A stretch of 64,000 nt of DNA from Takakia lepidozioides (Eukaryota > Streptophyta > Takakiopsida > Takakiales > Takakiaceae). The position numbers were made by a program, and so were the translations under genes. Under the pieces are notes generated by a model. That model was given only the letters and a program-made list of their open reading frames with translations, had not been told where the DNA came from and did not search any database. Where the stretch lies: contig CM060734.1 of NCBI GenBank assembly GCA_030704615.1, positions 44,966,042-45,030,041 of the forward strand. Direction: 5' to 3'. Shown here piece after piece: positions 35,253 through 47,268 of the stretch (position 1 is its first letter; each line of letters opens with the position of its first letter).

Positions 35253-36028
35253 TAACAGTTGTCCTTTTTGTGTCCAATGTATTAGTGTTGGGATTCAGTG
35301 CTCTCCTACAGATTTAAATTTGCATCTTTATGTAGCCAATTGTTGGAACCCAGTAGCAAGTAAAGCTGAGCATATCCTCCTCTAAGTGGGTATAGCTCAG
35401 CACCTAGCTACTGACTAGTGGTCTGTTGTTCAAAATTCTGAAAGCGAATTATTTTGATTCCAAAGTCTGTAAAAAAAGGTTGAACAGGTCAAGTTTCCCT
35501 GTCTAGCAGAGATTTAAAGCTTTTTTTGCATTCAGATTACTGGTCTCATTTGTGCTGTCGAGTTTCTTAAGTGGGGCTGTTGTGACAAAATTAAAAGATG
35601 CTTGAGGATTTTCAGGAGTCATTGCTTGGGTTTTGATGGAAGTGTTGCAATGGTATCCAAGGCCATAAAGAAATTTGGATAAGTAGAGCAATTGTACTCG
35701 CAAAGGCATCCACGAGACATTCTAAAATTGCTTTAGGAATTAGATGTGAGGAGACAGATGTGTGATGACAATTCTGGATCGTGAATTTGGGGATAAGATG
35801 AGGTGAGAGTGCTAAGTGTGAGAGACTAGGCATGGCTGACTCTTGTTTTGGTAACAGTGGCAGTGATTTACCAGAAACTTTAGGTTGCGACCTAGAGGTT
35901 TGGGGTACCTCTAAACGGATCATACCATCAATGAAGATTGAGATGCATTGCATTTGCCTCCTTAGTTTCAATTGCAGAAGAGTCATGGTAGGGCCTCTCC
36001 ATAAGCTTAGCAACAAGGCTGCAATGAA
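35253..36028. other. Downstream region and right end of unit 1
   Basis: The 3' UTR of the Agenet gene probably lies here. Close to 36028 the minus strand shares the start of the unrecognised coding-like segment found complete past the end of unit 2 (55381-55795), cut off by the duplication junction. Confidence 0.4.
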
Positions 36029-36714
36029 TAGTCTTCCACCTTCACTCACCCGTCCTTGCCTGCTTCAGATATCTCACAACCTGCTGCATCGCAGACCTCC
36101 CACGCCCTAATGCACGAGCCACAACCCATCAAAGCAGGGCTCGACTCCTGACCTCCTTGCCAATTACACTTCCTCAGATCGAATACCCCCACCCTTGAAC
36201 CTGACAACTCTGCATCAGGCCATACCTTCGAGGGTAGACCCAAAAACCTACAGTGAAAACGAGAAACTGTCGCTCCTCAGTCCAGAATAGCTGATTAAGA
36301 ATGAGGAGCTGCAACACAGATTTCCTCGGATCCTATTTCTTCACCGACCTGCACATGCAATAGCATACAGACCAGTATCGCTGCAGGCCCCGCAGATTAG
36401 TACAGGAGTGAGTTAAGATCCTGGCCCCCAAGACCGGGCTGCGCCCGGGGTGTGGGAACTCATGTCCTGGAGGTGTGGGAACTCTGGGGAACACTTGTAG
36501 AGCATTTGCGGGCAGCTGCCCGGAAATGGACGGTCAAGATGTGATGTAGGTTTCGAGGGTCACGATTTCGTCTCTCTCCTCTCCTCCCTGTCTATTGCCC
36601 AAGCTGTCAAAGCGCGTGCTTTGATCCGAGAGTGTGTCAAACTGTGTTCAATCCTCCTGGACAAAAATAAAAACCTTCCATGTGGATGTGGAATGGGGAT
36701 GATTCTTGCCAGGG

Positions 36715-37245
36715 TTAAACTTCGGAATCCCTTTGGGTTTGTTGCAGGGTCTACGCGCTACAGCAAGTAGAGTCTAATGAATACACATACAAACACGACT
36801 GAACATAGGGTGTCGTTTAGGAAGGGAGGGTCAACTTTGGGAAATGTCTCTCTCGCGTCCTCTTCTAGAAACAGTGTGACTGGCAGCCTTGCAACTGAGG
36901 CAAGTTGGGGCTACATCAGCATTTCTTGAGCAGCCTAGTGTTTTCTAGCATACTGTCTATATCAGCTCATCCATCAAACACTCAATTCCTTGTAGCTGGC
37001 TTGTCGGTGGCTGTGACAATTGGGATGAGGCTCACATACACTGGATGGACTGAAACAATTTGCCAGTTTTGGGGTCTGCCATAGCCAATATTTGCAGGGA
37101 ACTGTCAGTGGGTACATCTCTTGTCCTTACATGTCCTTTAGGCACCATACCCGGGCTTGGCCTGAAAAGGCAGGAAGTTGGGCCAGTTGAGCTGAAAAAT
37201 TGAAAACTCCTTCTTTGAAGCTAAATGAAGGTGTCGTCTCTTTTG
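36715..37245. other. Insert specific to unit 2, no gene
   Basis: Unit 1 goes almost directly from GCCAGGGT to the TTGCAGCTGTTTGCATTG region, whereas unit 2 carries about 530 extra bp here. The insert has no ORF. It includes GGGTCTACGCGCTACAGC, related to the repeat family at 12945 and 63480. Confidence 0.5.
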
Positions 37246-37879
37246 CAACTGTTTGCATTGTTACTGCAGTTTTTACGTCATGGCGCTGACTGTGAGATGT
37301 GTTTAGTGACTTCCATCATCGACCATGTGCAGAAAAAGGCGTTTGCGAATGGTGACAATGAGCTATATGACTAGACGGAGGGCAGGCAGTCTCCATGTCT
37401 ATGGAGAGGGGTGACATGCGACGATGTCACATACCAAGTAACAAGCTTGTAAGTGTTTCGTAAATCAGAGAGACCCCCAATTTCGTCTACATTGCTACAG
37501 GTCAAATCAAGTAAACACATAGCAAGTAACTCTTGCAGGTACAGGTCCGCCTCACAATATGGCATTTGAAGCTTGCGATTACTTCATGACAGACACCATA
37601 GTCGTGATCATTTTGAAGGGTAGGTGGTTGCAGCACCCTGCTCTAGTTTATTGGCAAACATGAAGTCCTGGCGTTCATGAGAATAGGGGCATCAGTGAGC
37701 TTCCCTCCCATGGCAATAGAATGTCAAAAAATTCTAATCTTGATCACATGGCACCAGTTTCATTGCAAGTGACACTGAGGCGAATATCTGGCGAATCATT
37801 TGGTAGGGGGAGGTTTCTGTACAAAATGAAGTCAGCAATCTGCAGCAATGTCTTACATGAACTGGGTGGTAGTATGGGG

Positions 37880-40800
37880 CAGTCACACACCACAAGATTC
37901 TTTCTGACATGATGACATGTCCCAGGGTCCCAGAGGTGAGGTGCTGATCAGCCCAAAAGCCATGGCCAGCTTCTCACTGTGGTGGCACAGAGAATATTCC
38001 TTTTGCTCCTCCTCTACACGCAATGCAAAGGGCGTGTCAGGCACATCCCCTTCCTCCGTCATCTACCCTGACAATCTTCTCAGTTCAGCACAGATTTCCT
38101 CAAGTACTGGATGCTAATTTTCATCTACAACGAAGGTCTGAACCAATGTATGTGCCAATTGACCTGGGTATGTGCTCGGGTCTGAGTAAAGGTGTCAAAG
38201 GACCAACCAGGTGTGAACGTGTGAACCGTGTTTCCGACCTCAATACAGCAGCGACCTGGAGGCTTTTTGACACTTCTGACCTTCATCAATCTTCTTACAG
38301 CTGCAGCGTCGTCCCACTTGTCAGCTGCACTATAGATGCTTGATAGCAACACATAAGTTGCTGCGTCCTATTGATCCCATTTGAGGATAGATTTTGCAGC
38401 ACGTTCTCCACTTCCACATTGCCATGAATTCTGCACGCGCCAAGCAAGGCTCTCCACACCACAACATCCGATTTGGATGGAAATTTGTTGATGAGGTCCT
38501 CTGCCTCATCCAGTCGCCCTGCACGGCCAAGGAGGTCCACCATGCACCCAAAGTGCTCCAGTGTAGGAGTGAGTCCATGATCTTGAATGAGGGATTCAAA
38601 GTAGTGTTTGCCTTCATCCACTAAGCCAACATGGCTACATGCAGAAGGAACACATGTGAACGTAATATTGTCCGGTTTCAAGCCTTCCTTTTTCATTCCT
38701 TCAAATAGTTGCAGAGCCTCCCTCGGACAACCATGATGGGCATATCCAGTGATCATTGCATTGCAGGACACCACATCTTGTTCAACCATATTGTCAAACA
38801 CTTCCTTTGCATCCTCCATGCTCGTGCATTTAGCGTACATATCCATAAGGGTAGTGTTAAGAATGACATCCAGTACAATTCAAGTTGCCACGATGTCCGT
38901 ATGGACCTCTTTGCCCTTTCCCAGGGCTGCCAAGCCAGCACAAGCCTTGAGAATACCAATGAATGTGCCTTGGTCAAGTGTCACCCCTTCCTTTACCATC
39001 TGCTCATAGTTCTCCAAGGCATATCCTGCGATCATCACACTCCACGACACCACATCTCGTTCAGCCATATTGTCAACACAAGCTGTGCATCCTCCATGCT
39101 CCTGCATTTGGCACACATGTCCACAAGCGTATTGTTCAGAATCGCATCCGGTACAATTCCAGCTTCCATGATGTCAGTATGGACTTCTTTGCCCTTTTTC
39201 AGGGCTGTCAAGCCTGCACACACATTACAAGTGCAAACGAAGCATGACACGGTTGGGCTTCACCCCTTCCCGCATCATTTGCTCATAGGTCTCCAAGGCA
39301 TTTCTACCAAACCCATGCTGGGCATATCCTGCGATATGGCATTCCAGGTCACTACATTCCGTTGATCCATACTGTCAAACACTCCCTTTGCATCCTCCAT
39401 GCTCCCGCATTTGGCATACATGTCCACGAGCGTATTGTTCAGAATGATATCTGGTACAATTCCAGCTTTCATGATGTCAGTATGGACTTCTTTGCCCTTC
39501 TCCAGGGCTCCAAGGCCTGCACACGCATTGCAAACGCAAACGAATGTGACCTGGTTGGGCTTCACCCCTTCTCGTGTCATTTGCTCATAGATCTCCAAGG
39601 CACTCCCACCACACCCATGCTGGACATATCGTGCAATCATTGCACTCCAGGAGACCACATCTCGTTCAGCCATCTTTATCTGGTACAATCCCAGCTCTCG
39701 TGATGTCAGAATGGACCTCTTTGCCCTTTTCTAGGGCTGCCAGGACCGCACATGCATTGCAAACACAAATGAACATGACCCGATCCGGCTTCACCCCTTC
39801 CACCATCATTTTGTTGAACATTTGGTGTGCATCTACGATGCTCCCACATTTGACATACATGTTGACAACAGTGTTGTATAGAAACACACTTGGCTTAAAT
39901 CCACTTTGGATAATGTGAGTGTGCACCTGCTTTTTTCACCTTGATGCACTTCCGCAAGAGATAGACATAAGTATCTGAATCTGCTGCAATGGTTCCTTGG
40001 TTCAAAATCTGCAGAGCCTCTTCAATTGGCCTGCCTCACATACTGATCTAACGTGCCGAGAACCAAAAGAGATCTTCTGTACTCCCTCTCTTGGTCTTCT
40101 GTCTGAATTGGTGGTCATGGCGGAGGCGCCTGAATTTACCAACTGTGATGTTACTCATGCTTCCAGTGGATTGTCTACCCATGCAGGTTTCTTGTAAGAA
40201 TCGATCCCCAGTGTCTCATTGGTACTCTTGTGCTTGAAAGGCGTTCTTGGATGAATCTGGACCGACACTCCACCCTCCCTCTTTCAGCTATCCCTGCCTC
40301 GGCAACAGTAATGCATTGATTGCTGCTAGCAACTGAAAAGGACATCCATACCTTGTTGCCTCGATTGTCCCACCATTGACCAGGGTTCAAAAGGTATTCC
40401 TTCCAAAGCATTTCCTCGTCTCTGTTGTGGGTTTTTAGATATTTGCCTGTTATCCCATAGATCCACCCACTCAACTAATTTACAGAACTTGACATGAAAG
40501 AATACGGACAAATCTGATAAGAGGACACAACAAGCATAAATATGTTGAAGAAGAAGAAGAAGAAGGTGCCCTCACCACATTCTCCTTGACAGTGTGTTCT
40601 GAAAGCAGCTAGCTTTTCTTTCACCCAAGGAGGACTCAACCAACCCTCAATCCAAAGGACCTCTTGTGTACACTGCTTATGTCTGTAGTCTGGTGATCTT
40701 GGATAATGTTTTGTGGACTGGGTTGTGGTGACGATAGAATTTCGATTTGTTCTGCAAAAGCTGCTCTTATTTTCAGTTCTGTCTGTATCTTTGGTTGTTC

Positions 40801-40925
40801 TTCCTAAGCAGCACATGAAAGTAGGATGTGCAAGGTCTTTTCCCTGCAGTTTATGAAGAACGCTCACCTTGTGAACGGTGGAGTCCCACCATTGAGAAGG
40901 ATCTTTGAAGAACTCCTGCCGGCGC
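37880..40925 (-). pseudogene. Collapsed OSB-PPR copy, unit 2
   Basis: This is a paralogue of 17429-22107 with many breaks. The PPR array is shortened by deletions that join repeats, for example NKM of the first unit to MVEGVKPDRV of the fourth near 39810, and by small frameshifts. The TAG after RDQ is shared with unit 1. Unlike unit 1, about 20 codons of E motif (KWDDAAAVRRLMK) survive past it, and the DYW motif still reads HSEK but shifts frame before the CxxC. OSB exons 6 (WKEYLLNPGQWWDNRGNK, then a GTATGG donor), part of 5 and exon 2 remain. Exons 3 and 4 are lost and replaced by an inverted intron piece (about 40700-40860). Exon 1 lies inverted at 42016-42223. Confidence 0.85.
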
Positions 40926-40930
40926 TCTCT

Positions 40931-41203
40931 TAGGGAGAGAACTTGGCTTATCCATTAAGCCTAGAGAGAGAGCCCCTAGTCTTTAGAGGGTTGATGGGAC
41001 CCGCAAGGGATAGAAGCATTGTGGAGACTTCTTGCCTAGGCAAAGAACGGAGAACCAGGCTTATCCATTAAGCCTAGAGAGAGAGAGCCTAGTCTTTAGA
41101 GGGTTGATGGGATCCGCAAGGGATAGAGGCATAGTAGATACATCTTTAGGGAGAGAACTAGGCTTATCCGTTAAGCCTAGTATATGGAGGGTTGATGGGA
41201 ATG
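40931..41203 (+). repeat. Tandem repeat forming the left arm of an inverted pair
   Basis: About two and a half copies of a 110-120-bp unit containing GGCTTATCCATTAAGCCTAG and GAGGGTTGATGGGA lie here. The unit has a short palindrome (GGCTTATCCATTAAGCC). Unit 1 lacks this block. A related copy in reverse lies at 42398-42545. Confidence 0.75.
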
Positions 41204-41387
41204 ATTCATGAAGCCCTAGAAAAAGTATAAAACAACAACCACAAAATCACCAAAAGACATGGCCTCTTGTGGCGGAGCCGCTTGCCCATGGCAGAACTTT
41301 ATTAAGATTATTATGGGAAAAAAATGTTTTAAATTTATTTTTAAAAAAAAATACTTTAAAATACCGAGTATATTATAAGCATGTAAG

Positions 41388-42393
41388 TTGACAATCAAAG
41401 AATGGGCCTACTTACTCCAGATGTGGGACTTTGAGAGCTTTGGAAAAACGGATGAAGCAAATCAGGAAGTAAAAAGGTTAGGAGCCCAAACAAAGGAGCG
41501 GGTCTGTATGTGGATTGATGAGCACATGGGCATGTGGTCCCAGCATTGTGATTGTGCCGTGATGCTGTCTGATTTCTATTCGCAGTAGGTTTCTGCTACT
41601 TAAGGAACACGCAGGCTCTCTTTGTTTTCTGCTTTGCCCATTTGGGTCTGAGTTGAGGACTAGTGAGGGAGACAAGGATGAGGTATGGAATAGCAAAATG
41701 ACTACCACTGCAGGCCTGGAGACTTTAGAACAGGAGTGAGTAAAAAATCGTGGGTTTGGCCTGGCCCCCAAGACGGGCTGCCTGGTCGCACTCTGATTAC
41801 ATTTCGATTTTTCATGTTTTCAAGCACTGGACATGCATCCTTCATTCTCCCGCATTTGTCATACATGTCAACAAGGGTATTCTCCAAGTTCTCCAAATGA
41901 TGGATCACAGCCATGCGTGAACCTTGAATCTGGAGGATCTTTTCCCTTTTTGGGGTCCGAAGTGCACGGACCAAAAACAAAACTTTGTCTGTTTCTCTGT
42001 CGGTCACTGGTGGAGATGGCAGGGTGTTCCGGGGTTCTTCTGAGCGCGCGTGGGGACTACATACCCAAGGCCCTGTCTTCTCGTCTGGGCCATGCGACGG
42101 GCCTCATGTCATGCGACAGATTAAGGGACTCGGCTGTGGAGCTGAAAGCAGTATCCCCCTTGGCAATGTGCCGAGGGAGGAGTCCCTTGGAAGTGGTGAC
42201 TAGAGGGCCTCCCAAACCTTCAGGTATACCAATGAAAGTAGGTAATAATGCGAAACACTTTGCGGTTTCGGTCGTTGTGTTGTTTGAACAGGCTTGAAAT
42301 CCAAGCTGAGCTATCAGGCAAAATCCGGTCTAAGAAGCTACAAAGCACACAAGATACTGACACAGTGGTTATAATTGGTATATCTGGCACATA
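41388..42393 (-). other. Inverted segment of unit 2
   Basis: This kilobase is the reverse complement of about 22108-23112 of unit 1. It holds the small conserved ORF (plus strand 41388-41588), the PPR fragment (minus, about 41800-42000) and OSB exon 1 (plus, 42016-42223, ending at CAG/GTATACC). Because the rest of the OSB-PPR copy is on the minus strand, the inversion separates it from its first exon. Confidence 0.85.
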
Positions 42394-42397
42394 GATG

Positions 42398-42545
42398 CTC
42401 CACAATGCATCTATCCCTTGCGGGTCCCATCAACCCTCTAATGACTAGGCTCTCTCTATCTTTTTTTTTTTTTAATTGATAAGCCTAGATCTCCGTCCTC
42501 CGCCTAGGCAAGAAGTCTCCACAATGCCTCTATCCCTCGTGGGAC
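42398..42545 (-). repeat. Right arm of the inverted repeat pair
   Basis: CTATCCCTTGCGGGTCCCATC, CCTCTAATGACTAGGCTCTC and CCTAGGCAAGAAGTCTCC are reverse complements of parts of the repeat at 40931-41203. A T-run interrupts it at about 42462-42473. The two arms enclose the inverted segment. Confidence 0.75.
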
Positions 42546-43022
42546 AGAGCCAATAAATCTGGACACTCTAACTTGCCTCACTCTAACTATTGTGGGTGGA
42601 TTTCTACGAATGTGCTTGATATGTGCAATATATGTGGATACGTCGATACGTCATCACCTACGGTGAATATGAGGGTATAACCTACGGCAGAGCGGGTTGG
42701 CTCGAAGAACAATGGGTCCCTCAGATGACTTTAAGGGTGGTCAAGGTCAACGATCTAGTCTTCAATGTGGGAGATGGGTAGATGAGATAGAAGATGTTAT
42801 GTAGGCGTTGCTTCTTCCTTTCTCAACCCGTTTCGAAAGGAGCTCCTCTGGAACCCTCTCTGTTGGGGATGAACGGTTCCAGTACTTTTCAGTGTGGCGG
42901 ACTGAAGGGATCTGATCTTATGCCAAGAGGGCAATCTTCGACTCGATAATCAACTAGCATTCTGCTTAAAATTGAAACAGACGAACTCTCGCAACTACTC
43001 TTGCACCTATTTGCCATGCACC

Positions 43023-43308
43023 TATTGGAGTTAAAACACTCCTATCCACATTAATCACGAGCTATTAGTGTAGCTACTCCCCTGTATACAATTAAGGTGT
43101 TGCATGTTACCCCTTGTCAGTCCAGCCAGGATGTCACTTTACCTACTTCTATGCTGAGCCAAGAGTCATCTATATCTAGGATCTTAACGTGGCCTTTCTC
43201 CTAGCGTTGATATCTAGCCAGTAGTGTTGTATATATAATTGGCTAGTTGGCCTTGTATGTATCTATTCCAGCCACTATCGTGGTCTGTTATTATATATAA
43301 AGCTTTCA
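43023..43308 (+). repeat. copia 5' LTR
   Basis: A 286-bp direct repeat with the LTR at 47028-47268. It contains a TATATATAA stretch near its end (about 43292-43300), a likely TATA box of the LTR promoter. The 5' terminus reads TATTGG rather than the canonical TGTTGG. Confidence 0.88.
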
Positions 43309-43439
43309 TGGTATGAGAGCCAAGGTTGTGGTAGTGGTCAGAATGGGTGGGCTAACAATAAAGGCTATGCCTTGAGGGGGAGTGTTGGAGTTGTCAAGGC
43401 TATAGCCCTTGCACGACACTTTGAGTATAGAAGAGGATT

Positions 43440-43508
43440 GGTAGCTCAGTGGTAGAGCACCCCGCGGGAATGGGGGAGGTCCTAGGTTCAATCCCTAGCC
43501 CGACCACA
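43440..43508 (+). repeat. tRNA-like sequence in the copia leader
   Basis: The sequence folds as a cloverleaf: D arm GCTC/GAGC with loop AGTGGTA, anticodon stem CCCCG/GGGGG with one mismatch, variable AGGTC, T arm CTAGG/CCTAG with loop TTCAATC. The acceptor stem has two mismatches. Position 33 is G instead of T, so a working tRNA is unlikely. It fits a tRNA-derived SINE head or a captured tRNA. Confidence 0.55.
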
Positions 43509-43680
43509 CGCTAGTCTGTGAAGAACAGGCTAGTATGTGAATAGATTGATGAGCTTAGCTCTCGGAGTAATATCTACGTTATGTAGAGTAGTTGGTAAGG
43601 ATCGTATGTGAGCCAAGTTCCATATCAGAGAGATTATTTGATTACCGTGTGAGCAGAAAGCCAACGAGTCACGGAGAGAC

Positions 43681-46600
43681 AATGGCAGGCACTGAGGCAC
43701 TGAGGTGTCTAAGTTGGAAGGAAGTTCCAACTACAATCTATTGAAGTTCAGAATGAAACTTATTCTGAAAAAGGAGGGACTGTGGAACCTTGTCGTTGAT
43801 GAGCAAGAGATCACCACCACGTCAGGAAAAAGCTCCGGGACCATCCCAAAGACAGCGGCTGATTCAATTGCAGGAGCGCAGACGACAATGGCAGGAGCAA
43901 CGACAGGAGTTACAACCTCTTCAACTCTTGTCGCACCCGATCACGAACAAAGGATGAGTAAGGCGTTGTCGATCCTTGTCAGTCAGTAAAGGATCAGTCG
44001 TCCCTTACCTTATTGACGTAGGAGATCCCAGAACATGTTGGTCTCTACGCCAAAATCTCCATGAGCCAAGAGACACCTCTAGAAAATTGTGTCTGAAAAG
44101 TAAGTTGTCTCAGTTGAAGATGAATGAAGAAACCGGGGTGGATACCTACCTAAGAGAGTTCAAGAATCTCTTTGCACAATTAGCAGGTATTGGGGTGAAT
44201 ATTGATGATGAGGAGATAATGCACATTGTCTTGAATGGATTACCTGAGAGCTATGAGGGATTTCTTCAGTCATTTTCAGGATTAGATGAGTACCCCTCAT
44301 TTGATAGGCTTGTGGGCAAGTTGTTGAACGAAGAAAATCGTCGCACCTTGAGGTCGGCGTCCAAGTTAAACGAAGAGGCCCTGTTTTCGAAATTTCAGAA
44401 ATTTTATCCCAACTCCAACCAAGGAGCTAAGTTTCATCAGAAGGATGATGAGTCACACAGTTGTAGGAGAAGGCCAGGGAAATGCTACAACTGCGGGAAA
44501 GATGGGCATTGGGCTCGAGAGTGCCGTTCCAAGAAGGCTGCATCCACTTCAAAGACCACAGAAGGTACCATGGTAAGGACCTCAGTGAACATGATTAAAA
44601 AAGATGGTAGTAATGAGGAAAGTAATTCACAGTCTTCCCGAAATGCAACGAGTGATATGTTCGAAGCTGCTATGGCAGCCTTCAGTCTCGAATCAGATGA
44701 TCAGCACTGGTACATCGATTCAGGTGCAACCAGACATGTGACATGCAACAAGGAAGCATTTCATTCACTAGATCAGTGAGTTAAATCGGCTGGGAGGCAA
44801 ACTCACTCTGTACAAGGGCAAGGAAATGTACCTTTTCGCATGCCTAACGGTGAAATAAAGCACGTCACGGATGTTTTATACGTTCCTGGGTTGACTAAAA
44901 ATTTGCTGTCTGTTGGAGCTATCACAGATATGGGCTGTTATGGGATTTTCAATTCATATGAATGCTTCATATTGGATAAAAAGACTTCCAAGGTTATAGC
45001 CAGAGGAGAGAGAAAAGCCCCAAATGGTCTCTATCGTTTCAAAGGAGTGAATTCCTTGACGCTGGAAGGAACAAGCTTGATGGAATTGTGGCACAAGCGT
45101 TTAGGCCATCTGAATGGCCAGAGCATACATTTCCTGAGTAGCAAAGGCTTAGTTGAAGGGATGACATTACTACCTGCCATCAACAAAGTATGTGACAGTT
45201 GTATTCTCGGGAAACAACATCGAGACCGATTCCCTCGGAGGAGTAATAATAGAGCTCGACAACAGCTTGAATTGATACATTCTGACCTGTGTGGTCCATT
45301 ACAAACTGCCTCGCTCGCCGGGACAAGGTATTTTATTACCTTCACCGACGACTACAGCAGCAGGAAAACCTGGGTTTTCTTTTTAAAAACCAAGGATGAA
45401 GCTTTTGACAAGTTCAGACAGTTCAAGAGCCTTGTAGAGAATGAAACGCAGAAGAAAATCAAGACACTGCGCACAGACCCAGGAGGAGAATAGCATGTCA
45501 AAGGCTTTCAGCAAATTTTGCCACGACCATGGTATTCAAAGGCAACTGACACAGGCAAGGACGCCACAGCAAAATGGCGTTGCAGAACGCAAAAATAGGA
45601 CATTGCTTGAGAGAGCACGAAGCATGTCATTTGAGAAGAGTATACCACCATTTCTTTGGACGGAGGCAGTCAATACTGCTGCATATCTACTCAACAGATC
45701 TCCTACCAAGGCGAATCCTGAGATGACGCCGGAAGAAAGTTATAGTGGACAAAAACCTAACCTTGGACATTTGAGGGTTTTTGGATGTGTGGCATATGTG
45801 CATGTCCCTAAGGAGGAGAGAGGAAAGCTAGATGCAAAATCCTCAAAGTGCATCTTCATGGGGTATGACAACGAGACTAAAGCCTATCAGTGTTATGACC
45901 CTCGGACTAGAAAAATCAAAATCAGCAGGGACGTATACTTCGATGAGCTCAATGCAGGCATCTCAAGTATATATGATCAACTCTCGAATGGCCAGAAATT
46001 CAGCACCGTGGTTGAGTTTAGAGATGCAACAGGTCGGGTGGAGGTGGAGACAAATTCACGACAGACATCTACAAACCAACACTCAGAGTCGGAGAAGGCA
46101 GATTTGCCTCGACCTCGTGACGAGCGTGACGAGCAGGTGCCCGTAACATCGCCAAATAGGCAATTATTACAAAATGACATAATTTCATCATCTCTTCCGG
46201 GACAACCAGAACCCACGACGGTTGTTGAGGCATTACAACATGAAGGATGGAAGCATGCGATGCACCAAGAAATGGAGTCAATTTATAAGAACGGTACATG
46301 GACCCTGGAGGACCTTCCTCCAGGTAAAAATCCCATATCCTCAAAATAGAATTTTAAAACCAAACACAATGCCTCAGGAGAAGTAGAAAAGCTGAAGGCC
46401 AGAATTGTTGCGAGAGATTTCGAACAACGGGAAGGTTTGGATTATGATGAAACTTTTGCCCCATGTGGTAAAGTGGGGAACAATCAATACAATTGTAGCC
46501 GTGGGACGTGCTGCTTAAGTCCATAGACATCTCACCCTCACACTCATGGATGCAGACACTATTTCTTAATAACATCACTCATCTAGATGTGAAAACTGCA

Positions 46601-46876
46601 TTCTTAAATGAGGATTTAAATGAAGAGGTCTACATGTACCAGCCGGAGGGCTTCGTGTCTGAAGGAAATGAGCACAAATTCTGCAGATTGAAGAAGGCAC
46701 TCTATGGCTTGAAGCAAGCTCCTAGGGCTTGGTACAAGAAAATAGACAAAGTTCTCAGGGATCACGGCATGACTCGTAGCGAACATGATCACAACCTTTA
46801 CTCTCTCTCTGAAAAAGGGAAACATGTATTCCTACTCTTGTATGTGGATGATCTTCTGCTAACAGGGGACTTATAG
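43681..46876 (+). pseudogene. copia gag-pol polyprotein, multiple stops and shifts
   Basis: Gag begins near 43681 and carries SSNYNLLKFRMKLILKKEG and the CCHC zinc knuckle CYNCGKDGHWARECRSK (about 44483-44533). The protease active site is DSGAT (about 44720). Integrase has the HHCC zinc finger (HKRLGHLN...CDSC, about 45093-45200), a DDE core (HSDLCGP, then the PQQNGVAERKNRTLLERAR region) and a CIFMGYDNETKAY segment. RT keeps [26 protein letters not shown] and YVDD (46841-46852) and then stops. Frame changes occur near 43980, 44780, 45490 and 46350, so no full polyprotein can be made. Confidence 0.9.
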
Positions 46877-47027
46877 GACAAATCGAAGCGCTGATACTGT
46901 AGAAGTACATGAGAGGATCCACATTTAGTTTCTCCACACCCATCTGATGAAGTCTTAGACAAAATAAACATACGGCTGTGCTCTAGATGGTTGCATAGGT
47001 CGAAGGATGGACAGGAGTGAGGTAGGG

Positions 47028-47268
47028 TATTGAAGTTAAAACACTCCTACCCACATTAATCACAAGCTATTAGTGTAGCTACTCCCCTGTATACAATTAA
47101 GGTGCTGCATGTTACTCCTTGTCAGTCCAGCCATTTACCTACTTCTATGCTGAGCCAAGAATCATCTATAATCTAGGATCTTAACGTGGCCTCTTTCCTA
47201 GCGTTGATATCTAGCCAGTAGTGTTGTATATATATCGTGGTGGTCTGTTCTTATATATAAAGCTTTCA
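47028..47268 (+). repeat. copia 3' LTR
   Basis: Direct repeat of the LTR at 43023, shortened by a 9-bp deletion and a deletion of about 35 bp near its end. The purine-rich tract just before it (GGAGTGAGGTAGGG) serves as the polypurine tract. Confidence 0.87.

Larger units (their letters stand above)
15883..36028 (+). repeat. Tandem duplication, unit 1 (20,146 bp)
   Basis: Sequence from 15883 (starting TAGTCTTCCACC) matches 36029 onward in the same orientation. The right end of this unit (GCTTAGCAACAAGGCTGC at about 36006) matches the right end of unit 2 at about 55455. The unit junction is therefore at 36028/36029 and the two copies are head to tail. The unit carries the OSB-PPR gene, an Agenet pseudogene and an Agenet gene. 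Unit-specific insertions make the matched parts discontinuous. Confidence 0.88.
43023..47268 (+). mobile_element. Ty1/copia LTR retrotransposon, defective
   Basis: The target duplication GCACC flanks it at 43018-43022 and 47269-47273; unit 1 near 24512 has the uninterrupted site. The 5' LTR is 43023-43308 (286 bp) and the 3' LTR 47028-47268 (241 bp). They start TATTG and end TTTCA and differ by two visible deletions and several substitutions. The primer site TGGTATGAGAGCC follows at 43309, matching initiator-Met tRNA in all but one base. Gene order is gag, protease, integrase, reverse transcriptase, as in copia. The 3' part of RT and all of RNase H are missing before the 3' LTR. Confidence 0.92.
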
